Shown: positions 16,591-26,236, counted from the stretch's first letter. The stretch is DNA of 64,000 nt from Bacillus sp. Marseille-P3661 (GCF_900240995.1 NZ_LT965954.1:62001-126000); one strand, 5' to 3'. Translations and numbers: made by a program. The notes: a model not told the origin generated them from the sequence alone.

Positions 16591-16763
16591 TTTATCCCAC
16601 CTCTAAAAATCTTGAATGTGTAAGCTAATCAGATTATATACTATAATTTACATTTCTTAAATCCAACAAAAAACGTCCAAAAGATTGTAACGGGTTTACT
16701 TGTGAGGTGCAAAACGGTAAATCGCAGACCGAATCAAATAGCAAATCACATAAACTTCACAGT

Positions 16764-16801
16764 AAAAAGGATTAGAGATGCAATATCTCTAATCCCTTTT
16801 T
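16764..16801. terminator. Strong bidirectional hairpin inside the MITE-like element
   Basis: An 11-bp perfect stem (GGATTAGAGAT / ATCTCTAATCC) with a 5-nt loop is flanked by AAAAA and TTTTT, so it can act as a Rho-independent terminator on either strand. It is the best candidate for ending transcripts from ymfH before ymfI. Confidence 0.75.
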
Positions 16802-16870
16802 ACTTTTCATTTTCCCCCGAAACCATCCGTAAGTTGTCCAATTTCATTAGATGCTAAAGCGAGTTTGATA

Positions 16871-17062
16871 TATAAGCGGAGAAATTTCGCTTAATTAGGA
16901 AATGGCACTGAAAATAGCTTAAATAGACGGAAAGATTCCGCCTATTTACTCGAAAAACGTAAAAATGGGTACCTTTGCTTTGCTTAATCGGAAAATCTCC
17001 GCTTATATACCCCAAACCAAGCTCTATCCTGCTGTTTAACCGAAAAATCTCCGCTTATTAAT
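16871..17062. repeat. Four imperfect palindromic repeats (REP-like)
   Basis: Four units of about 22-27 bp share the pattern TAAGCGGAGA-TTTTC-CG(A/G)TTA or its complement, at about 16871-16896, 16920-16948, 16983-17008 and 17034-17062. Each is itself a partial palindrome around CGGA...TCCG. Confidence 0.6.
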
Positions 17063-17327
17063 AACTCTGGTTACTCAATTATAATCTACATACTAAATCT
17101 CAAAATCAAGCACCCTCCAATATTTATTTCATACCCTGTGATTTACTATGTGAATTAGGAGACGATAAGTTATTAAAATTCGCCAAAATGTTTATAAATC
17201 AATAAAAAACGCACTGTGAATTATAAAGTGAATTCAAGTGCGCTTTCCTATGTGTTTTACAATGTTTGCACCTCTAAAGTAAACCTGTTAAAAAGATTGG
17301 ACGTTTTTTATATTTTTCCCTATTTTG

Positions 17328-17717
17328 GCTGATCGATCGACTTCCGCTTTTCTATTTGGCTAGCTTCAGTCGATAGCCCCTCCGGGTCAAATAACCTTCC
17401 TCCTCCGGAAGTCTATCGACTTCTTCGGCGGAAGAACACGACGCACAGGACGTGCTAGTATCGGCGTTGCGACAGGATGTCGCGGTTTTAGCCGATGATT
17501 GCCTACCGGGGCTGATCAATCGACTTCCGCTTTTCTATTTGGCCAGCTACAGTCGATAGCCCCTCCGGGTCAAATAACCTTCCTCCTCGGGAAGTCTATC
17601 GACTTCTTCGTCGGAAGAACACGACGCACAGGACGTGCTAGTATCGGCGTTGCGACAGGATGTCGCGGTTTTAGCCGATGCTTGCCTACCGGGGCTGTTC
17701 GATCGACTTCCGCTTTT
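17328..17717 (-). repeat. Tandem 183-bp GC-rich structured repeats (two full copies plus a partial one)
   Basis: Units start at 17328 and 17511 and a truncated third at 17694, giving an exact 183-bp period. On the minus strand each unit runs from AGTCGATNGATCAGCCCC to GGGGCTATCGACT, so its ends are complementary. Inside are small hairpins, including one around the CACGTCCTGTGCG motif. The family matches the 44.4-45.0 kb array in reverse orientation, but with a different outer stem. No credible protein is encoded, although open frames read through it. The partial third unit runs up to the ymfH stop codon. Confidence 0.8.
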
Positions 17718-19001
17718 CTATTTAGGGACGACTTGAAATACTGTAAAGCAACGTTCATCAAAAAGGTCATTTGCAACCTTTTCCAAGTCACTATATTCAA
17801 TTTGTTCAAGAGTAGAAACTATATCAAATAAATTCATTTGATTAAACTGATATCTAGTAAATTGATTTGCAATATATTCTGGAGAATTAAGCGCCCTTAA
17901 AAAAGAACCAATTTTCTTCTTTTTTATTCTCGATAAGTAGCCTTCCTGCAGTTCATCAGCTTTAAAGTTTAACATGATTTCTTTTAGCCGAACTGCAAGT
18001 TCATCTGGTTGACCAGTGTCTCCACCTACCATGGCAAAACCAAAACCTTGCTCTTCGGTATAATCGAATGAGAAAGTATCATCAATTAAACCTTGATTAT
18101 ACAGCCCCTCATAATGTTTCGACCCTTTACCAAACAATATATCTAACAATACATTTACTGTTAACTCTTGTTTTAAAAGTTCTGTACCTTGACGATTGGT
18201 ATTCTTAGCTTTAACTCCTACTAAACATTTAGAGGTTTGAACAGGCATAGAAATAACGTGTTTTTCTCTAGCTACCTCGATCGGCTCGTCATCAAAGAAA
18301 CGCTGAATTTCCTTTTGGGGTTCAAATTGTTTTTTTGCTTGGTTTTGGCGAACTTGTTCCATTACTTCTTCATGGTCAATTGGCCCAACAACAAATAACA
18401 ACATATTACTTGGATGATAAAATGTTTCATAACATGTATATAGCAAATCCTTTGTTATCATAGCAATTGACTCAATTGTACCCGCTATATCAATCTTTAC
18501 GGGATGGTGATGGTACATATTTTCTATTAAGCCAAAATAAGCTCTCCAATCAGGATTATCATCATACATAGTAATCTCTTGTCCAATGATTCCTTTTTCC
18601 TTCTCAACTGTTTGTTCTGTAAAATATGGACTTTGAACAAAATCGATAAGCGTTTCTAAATTCTGGCTTACATTGGAAGTACTTGAAAACAAATAAGCTG
18701 TTCTTGTAAACGAAGTAAATGCATTTGCTGAGGCACCTTGTTTACTAAACTGTTGAAAAACATCGCCATCTTCTTTTTCAAATAATTTATGCTCTAAGAA
18801 ATGGGCAATTCCATCAGGAACATGTAACTCTTCATTATGATTTAAAGGTACAAATCGATTGTCAATGCTACCATACTTTGTTGTAAAAGTAGCATATGTT
18901 TTGTTAAAACCATGCTTAGGTAATAAGTATACATCTAAACCGTTTGGCATTTTTTCATGAAACAATTCTTCATTTAACTGGTCAAATTTAATTTTTTCCA
19001 T
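17718..19001 (-). CDS. ymfH: M16-family zinc peptidase YmfH
   Basis: This 427-residue M16-type peptidase has the inverted zinc motif HFLEH at about 68-72 and a downstream Glu in the EKGIIGQEI region at about 145-153, as required for zinc binding. It pairs with ymfF, which lacks the zinc motif, forming the active/inactive subunit pair typical of two-chain M16 enzymes. The role in vivo is not clear. The stop codon TAG lies at the border of the adjacent repeat array (17718-17720). The start MEKIKFDQL is one base downstream of the ymfF stop, indicating translational coupling. Confidence 0.9.
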   Translation of the reverse strand: MEKIKFDQLNEELFHEKMPNGLDVYLLPKHGFNKTYATFTTKYGSIDNRFVPLNHNEELHVPDGIAHFLEHKLFEKEDGDVFQQFSKQGASANAFTSFTRTAYLFSSTSNVSQNLETLIDFVQSPYFTEQTVEKEKGIIGQEITMYDDNPDWRAYFGLIENMYHHHPVKIDIAGTIESIAMITKDLLYTCYETFYHPSNMLLFVVGPIDHEEVMEQVRQNQAKKQFEPQKEIQRFFDDEPIEVAREKHVISMPVQTSKCLVGVKAKNTNRQGTELLKQELTVNVLLDILFGKGSKHYEGLYNQGLIDDTFSFDYTEEQGFGFAMVGGDTGQPDELAVRLKEIMLNFKADELQEGYLSRIKKKKIGSFLRALNSPEYIANQFTRYQFNQMNLFDIVSTLEQIEYSDLEKVANDLFDERCFTVFQVVPK

Positions 19002-19002
19002 G

Positions 19003-20286
19003 TTAAGCTCCCTCCAGACCTTTCAGGAAGTAAATTGTATCAAGCTCAACCTTTTGTGCTACCGCTTGAATTTCGTCTTTAGTTACATCATCAATACCTT
19101 CGAGCCATGTTTCCGGAGCACGTTGGATTCCAGCAACAACATTATGATACAAAACTTCTATTAACCCGTGTGCAGTATCAATCGTTTCTAAGATCTGATT
19201 TTTCAACACTGCTTTGGTTTGACTGATTTCATCCTCTGTATAATTTCCTTGTTTCATTTGATTCATCTGCTCTTTGATAATATCAACGCATTTTTGATAG
19301 TTGCTAAATTCTATTCCGCTCATTACCATTAACAAGCCTTTATGACTTTCAAATCTTGAGGCGGCATAATAGGCTAAACTTTCTCGTTCACGTACATTTA
19401 AAAATAGCTTTGAGTGGGAAAAGCCGCCAAAAATCCCGTTGAAAACTTGTAGAGCAAAATAATCGTCACTTTGATATGTTGTATTAGTACGATATCCGAT
19501 GTGTAATTTTCCTTGTTTGATATCTTGTTCCTCAAATACCTCATTTACTTCGGTTACTTGTTTTTGTGCAACATTACTTTTAACAAATGTAGTTGAACGT
19601 GTTTCTGGGAAATTAAATGTATTTTCTACTATACTTTTAACTTCTTCAATCTGAATATCTCCAACAATATAGATATCAATTTCATCATTTAATAAAGCTT
19701 CTTGATAATATTGATATAAAGATTGCGCTGTTATCTTTTCAATATCTTCCTTTGTACCATGAGCATTTAACCTGTATGGCTCTTCCTTACACATTTCTTC
19801 AACAAGTCGCATATTTGCATACCGCATTTTATCGTCATATACCGATTGAATTCGTTGAAGTAAAGATCTTTTCTCCTTTTGAACGATTTCTTCTAAAAAT
19901 ATCCCATTTTCCACTGCTGGGGACAATAAAATCTCAGCTAAAAGTTCAATTCCATTTTTTAAAAGTGGAGTGGGGTCTGACAAATATTTTTCATTAGCAA
20001 TGTCCATTCTTATTGAAATAATATGATACTCGCCCTTCTTGGACACATCTGCATGTAAGGTCGCTCCATAAAGATCATCCAAGCGCGTAGTCAGCTGCAA
20101 GGTAGATGGAGACTTTACCGTACCACTTTGTAAAACATATGGGAGTAAGGCTCTTGTTGTTACAGTTTCTGCCTGAAGTGGTGCTTTTAACTTTATGACG
20201 ATGGAATTGGTTTTATATTTTAATGTTTCGATCCCATGAAGAGTGATTCCGGAAACCTTCACACTCTCTTCCTTCATAAGATTCAT
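19003..20286 (-). CDS. ymfF: M16-family peptidase-like protein YmfF (zinc motif absent)
   Basis: This 427-residue M16 paralogue has no HxxEH in its N-terminal domain. The corresponding region reads LTTRLDDLYGATLHADV. It keeps the C-terminal-half features of the fold: a GGFSHSKLF glycine-rich stretch and the Arg/Tyr-containing VRERESLAYYA. It probably forms a heterodimer with YmfH, supplying substrate-binding residues. I placed the start at 20286, preceded by GAGGAGG at 8 nt. The frame continues upstream to 20319, but that part covers the ribosome binding site. Confidence 0.88.
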   Translation of the reverse strand: MNLMKEESVKVSGITLHGIETLKYKTNSIVIKLKAPLQAETVTTRALLPYVLQSGTVKSPSTLQLTTRLDDLYGATLHADVSKKGEYHIISIRMDIANEKYLSDPTPLLKNGIELLAEILLSPAVENGIFLEEIVQKEKRSLLQRIQSVYDDKMRYANMRLVEEMCKEEPYRLNAHGTKEDIEKITAQSLYQYYQEALLNDEIDIYIVGDIQIEEVKSIVENTFNFPETRSTTFVKSNVAQKQVTEVNEVFEEQDIKQGKLHIGYRTNTTYQSDDYFALQVFNGIFGGFSHSKLFLNVRERESLAYYAASRFESHKGLLMVMSGIEFSNYQKCVDIIKEQMNQMKQGNYTEDEISQTKAVLKNQILETIDTAHGLIEVLYHNVVAGIQRAPETWLEGIDDVTKDEIQAVAQKVELDTIYFLKGLEGA

Positions 20287-20466
20287 ACTTATTTCCTCCT
20301 CAACAACTAGTAATTTCACTCATATTCATTATGTTTTGTCTAAAGTTACGAATTTAAACTCTAATGTATTCTCAATATAACGCTTTATTACAAAAAAATT
20401 CAAGTAAATGGAATTTTATCCAACTTTTTATAAAAAAGCAGTTCATGGTGTACAAAACTGCGTAAT

Positions 20467-20494
20467 AAAAAAAGAAACTCAATTAGAGTTTCTT
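20467..20494 (-). terminator. Rho-independent terminator of the ABC importer operon
   Basis: A 9-bp stem (AAGAAACTC / GAGTTTCTT) with a 5-nt loop runs into a TTTTTTTATT tract on the minus strand, about 20 nt after the last permease gene. Confidence 0.88.
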
Positions 20495-20513
20495 AATAAA
20501 TATGAACTATGAA

Positions 20514-21479
20514 TTATCGATTGCCTTTTATATATGGTGTACCTGACGCCTTAGGCGCCTCTGCTCTACCAATAAAACCTGTTAATGCTAATACCGTGAG
20601 GACATAGGGGGCGATTAATAGATAAACGGTTGGCAATTCACGAATGCCTGGAATCATTTGACCAGTAAAGCTTAAACTTTGAGCTAGCCCAAAGAATAAC
20701 GCCGCACCTAATGCACCTATTGGATGCCATTTTCCAAATATCATCGCTGCTAGTGCCATAAAACCTTGTCCACTGATTGTAGCATGACTAAAATCGCGCG
20801 AGATAATAATCGCATAAACAGATCCACCAATACCTGCTAATGCCCCACTAATAATAACAGCTATATATCGCATTCTAGATACATTTATTCCCATCGTATC
20901 CGCAGCCATAGGATGTTCGCCAACGGATCTTAACTGTAAGCCAAATGGTGTTTTATAAATGATATACCAAGCTACAATAGCGAATAAAATAGCTAAATAG
21001 GATGGCACATAGCTATTGCTAAAAAATAAGGGCCCAATAATAGGGATATCACTTAAAATTGGAACATCTATTTTAGGAAAAGTCGCTTCGGATGATATTT
21101 GATCTGTTTGTCCTTTGCCATATATTTTTTTCACTAAAAATAACGCTCCACCTAAAGCTAAGAAGTTAATGGCCACACCACTAACAACCTGGTCAGCCCT
21201 AAAGGTAATAGATGCTATTGCATGCAGAAAAGAAAAAATGCCTCCAAGCACCATTGCAACAACGATCGCAATCCAAGGTGTTAATGCTCCAAACGTTTCA
21301 GAAAAAGTCAAATTAAATACGATCCCTGTAAAAGCACCAACAACCATTAATCCCTCTAAACCAATATTTACAACACCGGAACGTTCACAAAAGACTCCGC
21401 CTAATGCTGTAAATATCAATGGAGCTGAAAAAAATAAAGCAGATGGAATAACAATGGATAATATATCTAAAACACCCAT
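20514..21479 (-). CDS. BMP-type nucleoside ABC transporter, permease subunit 2 (NupQ-like)
   Basis: This 321-residue polytopic membrane protein of the BPD_transp_2 / LivH-like permease family has the family signature GVVNIGLEGLMVVGAF near residues 34-49 and GEHPMAADTMGINVSRMRY in the cytoplasmic loop. It has about nine hydrophobic segments. It forms the transmembrane channel together with the preceding permease and closely resembles NupQ/YufQ of the B. subtilis guanosine importer. Its start lies one base after the stop of the upstream permease, so the two are coupled. The substrate class (purine nucleosides) is inferred from the family. Confidence 0.85.
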   Translation of the reverse strand: MGVLDILSIVIPSALFFSAPLIFTALGGVFCERSGVVNIGLEGLMVVGAFTGIVFNLTFSETFGALTPWIAIVVAMVLGGIFSFLHAIASITFRADQVVSGVAINFLALGGALFLVKKIYGKGQTDQISSEATFPKIDVPILSDIPIIGPLFFSNSYVPSYLAILFAIVAWYIIYKTPFGLQLRSVGEHPMAADTMGINVSRMRYIAVIISGALAGIGGSVYAIIISRDFSHATISGQGFMALAAMIFGKWHPIGALGAALFFGLAQSLSFTGQMIPGIRELPTVYLLIAPYVLTVLALTGFIGRAEAPKASGTPYIKGNR

Positions 21480-21480
21480 G

Positions 21481-22527
21481 TCAGTTAGCCTCCTTCTTAA
21501 AACGAACTAGAAACCAACGTATAATATAGCTAGATGCTACAAAAAAGATAATCAACGCAATGACTATATCAACGAGTTCTGTTGGAACTCCTGCCGCCGA
21601 TGGCATTTCAAGGGCACCAACCTTTAAGGCCCCAAACAAAATGGCTGCAAATACAACACCAAGAGCTCCATTTCCACCAAGCAACGCAACAGCTATTCCA
21701 TCAAAACCAATCCCCGTAAATCCTGCTTTAACAGATACATTTTCAAATGTACCAAGCCCTTCCATTGCACCGCCTAAACCTGCGAAAGCACCTGAAATTA
21801 CCATTGATAAGATGATATTTTTACTTACATTCATACCTGCATATTTTGAAGCATGCTGGTTAAATCCCACTGCTCGTAATTCATAACCCCTGGTAGTTTT
21901 TTCTAATATAAACCACATTATGATAGCTCCAATGATAGCTAAAAAAATACCGTAGTGCATGGTTGAATAATCTGTAATGTTTTGAAAAAATGGGGAGCGC
22001 AGAGATGCAGTTTCAAAAACTTTTTCTGATTTATAGCCTTGATCTGATAAAATAGAGCGAACTACAGCATTGGCAACATGTAGTGCAATATAGTTCATCA
22101 TGATCGTAACAATAACTTCATGAACTTGAAAACGCGCCTTTAAGTAACCTGGTATTGCCCCCCAGATTGCTCCAGCTATAGCAGCTGAACCAACAGCTAA
22201 CGGTAAATGAATAAATTTGGGAGCTTCAAAGGCAACACCCACCCAAACAGCTACTAACCAGCCTATAATCAATTGACCTTCAACGCCAATATTAAAAAGA
22301 CCTGTCCGGTAAGCAAATGCAACTGCAAGGCCTGAAAAAATATACGGCGTCATTTGCCGGATTGTTTCCCCGATATAATAAGCATCACCGAAAGCACCTG
22401 AAAGTAAAGCACTATATCCTACTAGTGGATTATAGCCACTAATAACCATGATGATCGCACCTGCGATGATACCAAGTAATACAGAAAGTAAGGGAACTAA
22501 TGCATCTGTGATCCGATTGATATTCAC
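21481..22527 (-). CDS. BMP-type nucleoside ABC transporter, permease subunit 1 (NupP-like)
   Basis: This 348-residue multi-pass permease carries the same family motif as its partner (GLFNIGVEGQLIIGWLVAV near 75-93) and a cytoplasmic EAA-like region, LRAVGFNQHASKYAGMNV. It starts with GTG at 22527, and the GTGA overlap with the ATPase stop codon indicates translational coupling. Together with the other permease it would form a heterodimeric channel. It resembles NupP/YufP. Confidence 0.85.
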   Translation of the reverse strand: MNINRITDALVPLLSVLLGIIAGAIIMVISGYNPLVGYSALLSGAFGDAYYIGETIRQMTPYIFSGLAVAFAYRTGLFNIGVEGQLIIGWLVAVWVGVAFEAPKFIHLPLAVGSAAIAGAIWGAIPGYLKARFQVHEVIVTIMMNYIALHVANAVVRSILSDQGYKSEKVFETASLRSPFFQNITDYSTMHYGIFLAIIGAIIMWFILEKTTRGYELRAVGFNQHASKYAGMNVSKNIILSMVISGAFAGLGGAMEGLGTFENVSVKAGFTGIGFDGIAVALLGGNGALGVVFAAILFGALKVGALEMPSAAGVPTELVDIVIALIIFFVASSYIIRWFLVRFKKEAN

Positions 22528-24056
22528 GAAGAAACACCTTCTTCCTTTTGCTTACTGCCTGCCATTAATAAACCAAGCTCCTGATCGGTTGTCTCTTTCG
22601 GGTTAACAATGGCAACAATTTTCCCTTCATAAATAACTGCGATTCGATCACTAACATTCATAATTTCATCCAGTTCAAAGGAAATTAGCAATACGGCTTT
22701 ACCATGGTCACGTTGTTCTATTAATCGTTTATGAATAAACTCGATCGCTCCTACATCTAAACCACGTGTTGGCTGAGCAGCAATAAGTAAGTCAGGATCA
22801 CGATCAACTTCTCGCGCAATAATTGCTTTTTGTTGATTACCACCAGATAAGGCACGAGCCAAAGTATACTCAGTTGGGGTCCTTACATCAAACTCTTCGA
22901 TCAGTGTCCTAGCTTTTTTGTAAATTTCTTTGAAATTCAAAATTTTGTTCTTAGAAAACGGCATCTTATAATATGTTTGCAACACCATGTTTTCCCCTAT
23001 AGGAAAATCCAACACAAGTCCATGTTTATGGCGATCCTGTGGAATATGTCCCAAACCAGTTTCCGTTACTTTACGTGGCGTTAAATTCGTTATATCTTTT
23101 CCTTTTAAGAAGATCTTCCCTGAGGTTGCTTTCATCAAGCCAGTTATTGTTTCAATTAATTGGGTTTGTCCGTTCCCGTCTACACCTGCTATTCCTAATA
23201 TTTCTCCAGCATGTAAAGTTAAATCAAGATGATCAACTAAAGTTACATTTCTAGCGTCTTTAACTACTAAATCCTCAATTTTTAATACCTCTTTACCAGG
23301 AATTGCAGGGGTTTTTTCTGTCTTAAAATGAACTTCGCGTCCGACCATTAGCGAAGCAAGTTCATCAGGGTTCGTTTGATTTACGTTAAGTGTGTCAATT
23401 CCTTTTCCCTTTCGGATAACAGTTACTCGATCACACACTTCCATAATTTCTTTTAACTTATGGGTTATTAAAATGATCGACTTTCCTTCTTTAATTAAAT
23501 TATTCATAATTTGGATTAGTTCCTTTATTTCTTGAGGTGTAAGAACAGCCGTGGGTTCATCAAAGATAAGAATTTCCGCACCTCGGTAAAGTGTTTTTAG
23601 TATTTCAACACGCTGCTGCATCCCAACAGATATATCTGCAATCTTAGCGGTTGGATCAACTGCAAGTCCGTAACGTTCCGATAAGTCTTTAACATCTTGT
23701 TGCGCCTTTTTTATATCGATCTTCCCATTACTCGTAGGCTCATTTCCTAAGATAATATTTTCAGTTACAGTGAATGGATCAACTAACATAAAATGTTGAT
23801 GTACCATTCCAATGCCTAAGCCATTGGCAATATTGGGACTCGTAATATTCACTTTTTTCCCTTTAACCCTTATCTCACCCGCTTCAGGCTGATATAAACC
23901 AAATAATACGTTCATTAAAGTTGACTTGCCTGCACCATTTTCTCCGAGTAACGCATGAATCTCCCCTTTTTTTAATTGAAGGGTTATATTATCGTTGGCA
24001 ACGAAGCCCCCAAATTCCTTACGTATATTGAGCATTTCAATTACATAGTCGCTCAT
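22524..24056 (-). CDS. BMP-type nucleoside ABC transporter, ATP-binding protein (NupO-like, duplicated NBD)
   Basis: This ATPase of about 510 residues has two nucleotide-binding domains in one chain. The first has Walker A GENGAGKST near residue 37, the signature ISVGMQQRVEI and Walker B LIFDEPTAVL. The second has a degenerate Walker A, GVDGNGQTQ, without the lysine, plus ALSGGNQQKAI. This asymmetry is normal for RbsA/NupO-type importers. The ATG at 24056 is preferred; an upstream GTG at 24065 overlaps GAGGTG. It is separated from the binding-protein gene by about 220 nt containing a terminator. Confidence 0.88.
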   Translation of the reverse strand: MSDYVIEMLNIRKEFGGFVANDNITLQLKKGEIHALLGENGAGKSTLMNVLFGLYQPEAGEIRVKGKKVNITSPNIANGLGIGMVHQHFMLVDPFTVTENIILGNEPTSNGKIDIKKAQQDVKDLSERYGLAVDPTAKIADISVGMQQRVEILKTLYRGAEILIFDEPTAVLTPQEIKELIQIMNNLIKEGKSIILITHKLKEIMEVCDRVTVIRKGKGIDTLNVNQTNPDELASLMVGREVHFKTEKTPAIPGKEVLKIEDLVVKDARNVTLVDHLDLTLHAGEILGIAGVDGNGQTQLIETITGLMKATSGKIFLKGKDITNLTPRKVTETGLGHIPQDRHKHGLVLDFPIGENMVLQTYYKMPFSKNKILNFKEIYKKARTLIEEFDVRTPTEYTLARALSGGNQQKAIIAREVDRDPDLLIAAQPTRGLDVGAIEFIHKRLIEQRDHGKAVLLISFELDEIMNVSDRIAVIYEGKIVAIVNPKETTDQELGLLMAGSKQKEEGVSS

Positions 24057-24235
24057 TGTACTCACACCTCACTACTAAGTGATATCATTCAACTATTTAA
24101 GCAGAATATGTATTCTAGGCACCGACCTTACAATGTGATAATGTTCAAAAATTTGATGTAAGATAAAATCATCAAATGAAAAAATACAGTAATTTGTACC
24201 TTTTCATTTAATGATTTTGTAGAATCTTAAAGGAA

Positions 24236-24265
24236 CAAAAAGGTTAGAAGTCTCTAACCTTTTTG
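24236..24265 (-). terminator. Hairpin terminator between the binding-protein gene and the ATPase gene
   Basis: A 13-bp stem (CAAAAAGGTTAGA / TCTAACCTTTTTG) with a 4-nt loop directly follows the BMP lipoprotein gene. Such partial terminators commonly make the binding protein more abundant than the membrane complex. Confidence 0.8.
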
Positions 24266-24279
24266 TTTCCCATTTAATT

Positions 24280-25380
24280 TTAAAGAGTCTTTTCAAATTC
24301 ACTGTATTCAGTCCGAGAAAGTGGTACGGTTACTTCACCATTAATAATCTTTTGTTTCCACTCTTCTACTTTATTTAGCACATCTTCTGAAAGATTGTCT
24401 TGTGTTTCAGCAATACCAACACCGTTAACATCTAACCCATACTCAATTACTTCTCCACCTGGGAAGTCACCTTCTGCTGTTCTCTCAGCAACGTCTTGAA
24501 CCGCAAGATCTACACGTTTAACCATTGAGGTTAAGGTAACATCAGTTCCATATACTAAAGCTTGGTCCATATCAACCCCGATTACCCAAATTTCACGATT
24601 TGGATCTTTTGCTTTTAAATCTTCCGCTTCAGAGAAGATTCCATTACCCGTTTGACCTGAGGCATGATATATAATATCAATACCAGATGCGTATAATCCT
24701 GATGCAATCTGTTTCCCTGAATCAGCTTTATCAAATGCCCCAGCATATTGAACATCGACCGTTGCTTCTGGATTAACTGCTTTTACTCCAGCTTTAAAGC
24801 CACTTTCAAATTTCTCAATAAGTGGGCTCTCAACTCCACCTACAAACCCAATTTTATTTGTTTTTGTTGTTAAACCTGCAACGACACCAACCAAGAAAGA
24901 GCCTTCATGCTCTTTAAATGTAATACTTGCCACATTCGGCTTGTCAACCACGCTGTCGATGATGGCAAATTTAGCATCTTGTTGCTGGTCTGCAATTTCA
25001 GTTATTGCATCGGTCATCATAAAACCTACGCCATAAATTAAACCATAATCACTTCTTACAAGTTTGTTTAAATTTGTTGCATAATCGGCGTCACCCTGAG
25101 ATTGAAGGTATGTATAACCGCCTTCCCCCTCCTGTAATCCATTTTCTTTACCATAATTCTGAATACCTGTCCACGCAGATTGGTTGAATGATTTATCATC
25201 AATTCCACCAATATCTGTTACCATTGCAACACTTAAACCACCTTGTGTTTCCTCTGGAGGTGCTGCACCTCCACCTGTATCATTGTTTTCTGCGCCTTCA
25301 TCTGCTCCACCACAGCCACTTAGCATCATACCGGCAGCAAATAAAATGGACATAAAAAGACCTGCTTTTTTACGAATCAT
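24280..25380 (-). CDS. BMP-family nucleoside-binding lipoprotein
   Basis: This 366-residue substrate-binding lipoprotein has a lipobox at AGMMLSGC with the lipidated Cys at residue 23, followed by an acidic/glycine linker. The BMP (PnrA/Med-like) domain starts at [20 protein letters not shown] near residue 51. The family binds purine nucleosides at the outer face of the membrane and delivers them to the NupOPQ-type permease encoded downstream. AAAGGGGGG precedes the ATG. It lies 81 nt downstream of the GntR regulator gene and is probably under its control. Confidence 0.9.
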   Translation of the reverse strand: MIRKKAGLFMSILFAAGMMLSGCGGADEGAENNDTGGGAAPPEETQGGLSVAMVTDIGGIDDKSFNQSAWTGIQNYGKENGLQEGEGGYTYLQSQGDADYATNLNKLVRSDYGLIYGVGFMMTDAITEIADQQQDAKFAIIDSVVDKPNVASITFKEHEGSFLVGVVAGLTTKTNKIGFVGGVESPLIEKFESGFKAGVKAVNPEATVDVQYAGAFDKADSGKQIASGLYASGIDIIYHASGQTGNGIFSEAEDLKAKDPNREIWVIGVDMDQALVYGTDVTLTSMVKRVDLAVQDVAERTAEGDFPGGEVIEYGLDVNGVGIAETQDNLSEDVLNKVEEWKQKIINGEVTVPLSRTEYSEFEKTL

Positions 25381-25461
25381 GAGTAGTCCCCCCTTTAAAA
25401 TTTGATTTTAAAAATCAAGGTTCTATCACATTCATAATTTGCGCAGGTCTGTTGAGTTTTA

Positions 25462-26187
25462 TTACACTCTTTTTCTTAAAACATGAAAACTAAATTTGTC
25501 CGATCGAAAGTAGTTGCAGGAATATAAAACAGGTTCATCGTTTTGGTCAAAATGCATCTGTTTCAACACTAATAAGGACGAATCAACTTCGCAATGAAGG
25601 ACTGGTGAGATCTTTTCTGAAAATCCCAATGGTTCTATATTCGTAACCGCATAGGAAATATAGCGTCCAACTTCTTTCTCAAATAAATCAAATAAGGAGC
25701 CGGATTCATGCGAATACGATTTAGGTAATATTGATTTTGGGATTTGGTCAATGCAGTATATAACAGGTTCATCATCCACCGTTCGTACACGTTCTGTGGT
25801 GATAATTTCTTCATTTGGACTACATTTAAATTTTTGTAAGTCATCGTCAATCGCAAGTCTAGAATTGGCTGAAATAAAAATTGTCCCCGGTTTCTTTCCA
25901 GCACGCCTAATCATTTCAGTTACACTAAATAATTCCTCAATCCCCGGTGAAAACATTGGTTTAGGGTTGATAAAAGTTCCAACACCATGTCTGCGAACTA
26001 CAATGTTTTCCTCCTCTAATACGCGCAAAGCTTCTCTTAATGTTGCGCGACTTATTCCAAGGTGTTTGGCTAAATCAAATTCCGATGGTAGCTTTTCATT
26101 CTCTTTATATATTCCATTATCAATATCTTTTTTTATTTGATCAATAACTTGCAAATAAAGATGTCTTGAATCGGGTTTTATTGTCAT
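25462..26187 (-). CDS. ymfC: GntR-family (HutC/UTRA) transcriptional regulator, YmfC-like
   Basis: This 241-residue repressor-type protein has a winged helix at residues 1-75 ([41 protein letters not shown], typical GntR) and a UTRA effector domain at about 85-235. It is the ymfC equivalent by position, upstream of the BMP transporter and downstream of spoIIIE. It likely controls the adjacent nucleoside importer, and possibly itself, in response to a small ligand; the ligand cannot be read from the sequence. GGGAGG precedes the ATG. Confidence 0.85.
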   Translation of the reverse strand: MTIKPDSRHLYLQVIDQIKKDIDNGIYKENEKLPSEFDLAKHLGISRATLREALRVLEEENIVVRRHGVGTFINPKPMFSPGIEELFSVTEMIRRAGKKPGTIFISANSRLAIDDDLQKFKCSPNEEIITTERVRTVDDEPVIYCIDQIPKSILPKSYSHESGSLFDLFEKEVGRYISYAVTNIEPLGFSEKISPVLHCEVDSSLLVLKQMHFDQNDEPVLYSCNYFRSDKFSFHVLRKRV

Positions 26188-26213
26188 TTTTTCCTCCCAA
26201 TAAATTACAATAG

Positions 26214-26236
26214 ATCAGACCTCCGACTGGTTTGAT
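26214..26236. promoter_or_regulatory. Candidate GntR operator upstream of ymfC
   Basis: An inverted repeat, ATCAGACC-N7-GGTTTGAT (one mismatch), lies about 27 nt upstream of the ymfC start codon. It is a plausible autoregulatory site for a dimeric GntR protein. This is inference from symmetry and position only. Confidence 0.4.

Larger units (their letters stand above)
16668..17309. mobile_element. MITE-like noncoding element with terminal inverted repeats
   Basis: This 642-bp noncoding block is bounded by AAAAAACGTCC at the left and its exact complement GGACGTTTTTT at the right. The similarity continues inward for about 45 bp with a few changes: both ends read GGTTTACTT followed by GAGGTGCAAA. 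It encodes no protein of note. It contains a strong bidirectional hairpin near the left end and four short palindromic repeats in the middle. No clear target duplication is visible at the outer edges. The structure is that of a miniature inverted-repeat element or a large structured intergenic repeat. It fills most of the gap between ymfH and ymfI. Confidence 0.65.

Noticed and set aside
17328-17717. CRISPR array
   Set aside because: The repeats are 183 bp, contiguous and without unique spacers, and no cas genes are present.
17499-17831. Plus-strand and minus-strand open frames across the 17.5 kb repeats
   Set aside because: They consist of repeat sequence running into the end of ymfH; no start signal or known family.
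25635-25904. Second minus-strand frame inside the GntR gene
   Set aside because: It is an out-of-frame shadow of the regulator, which has clear domain matches over its full length.
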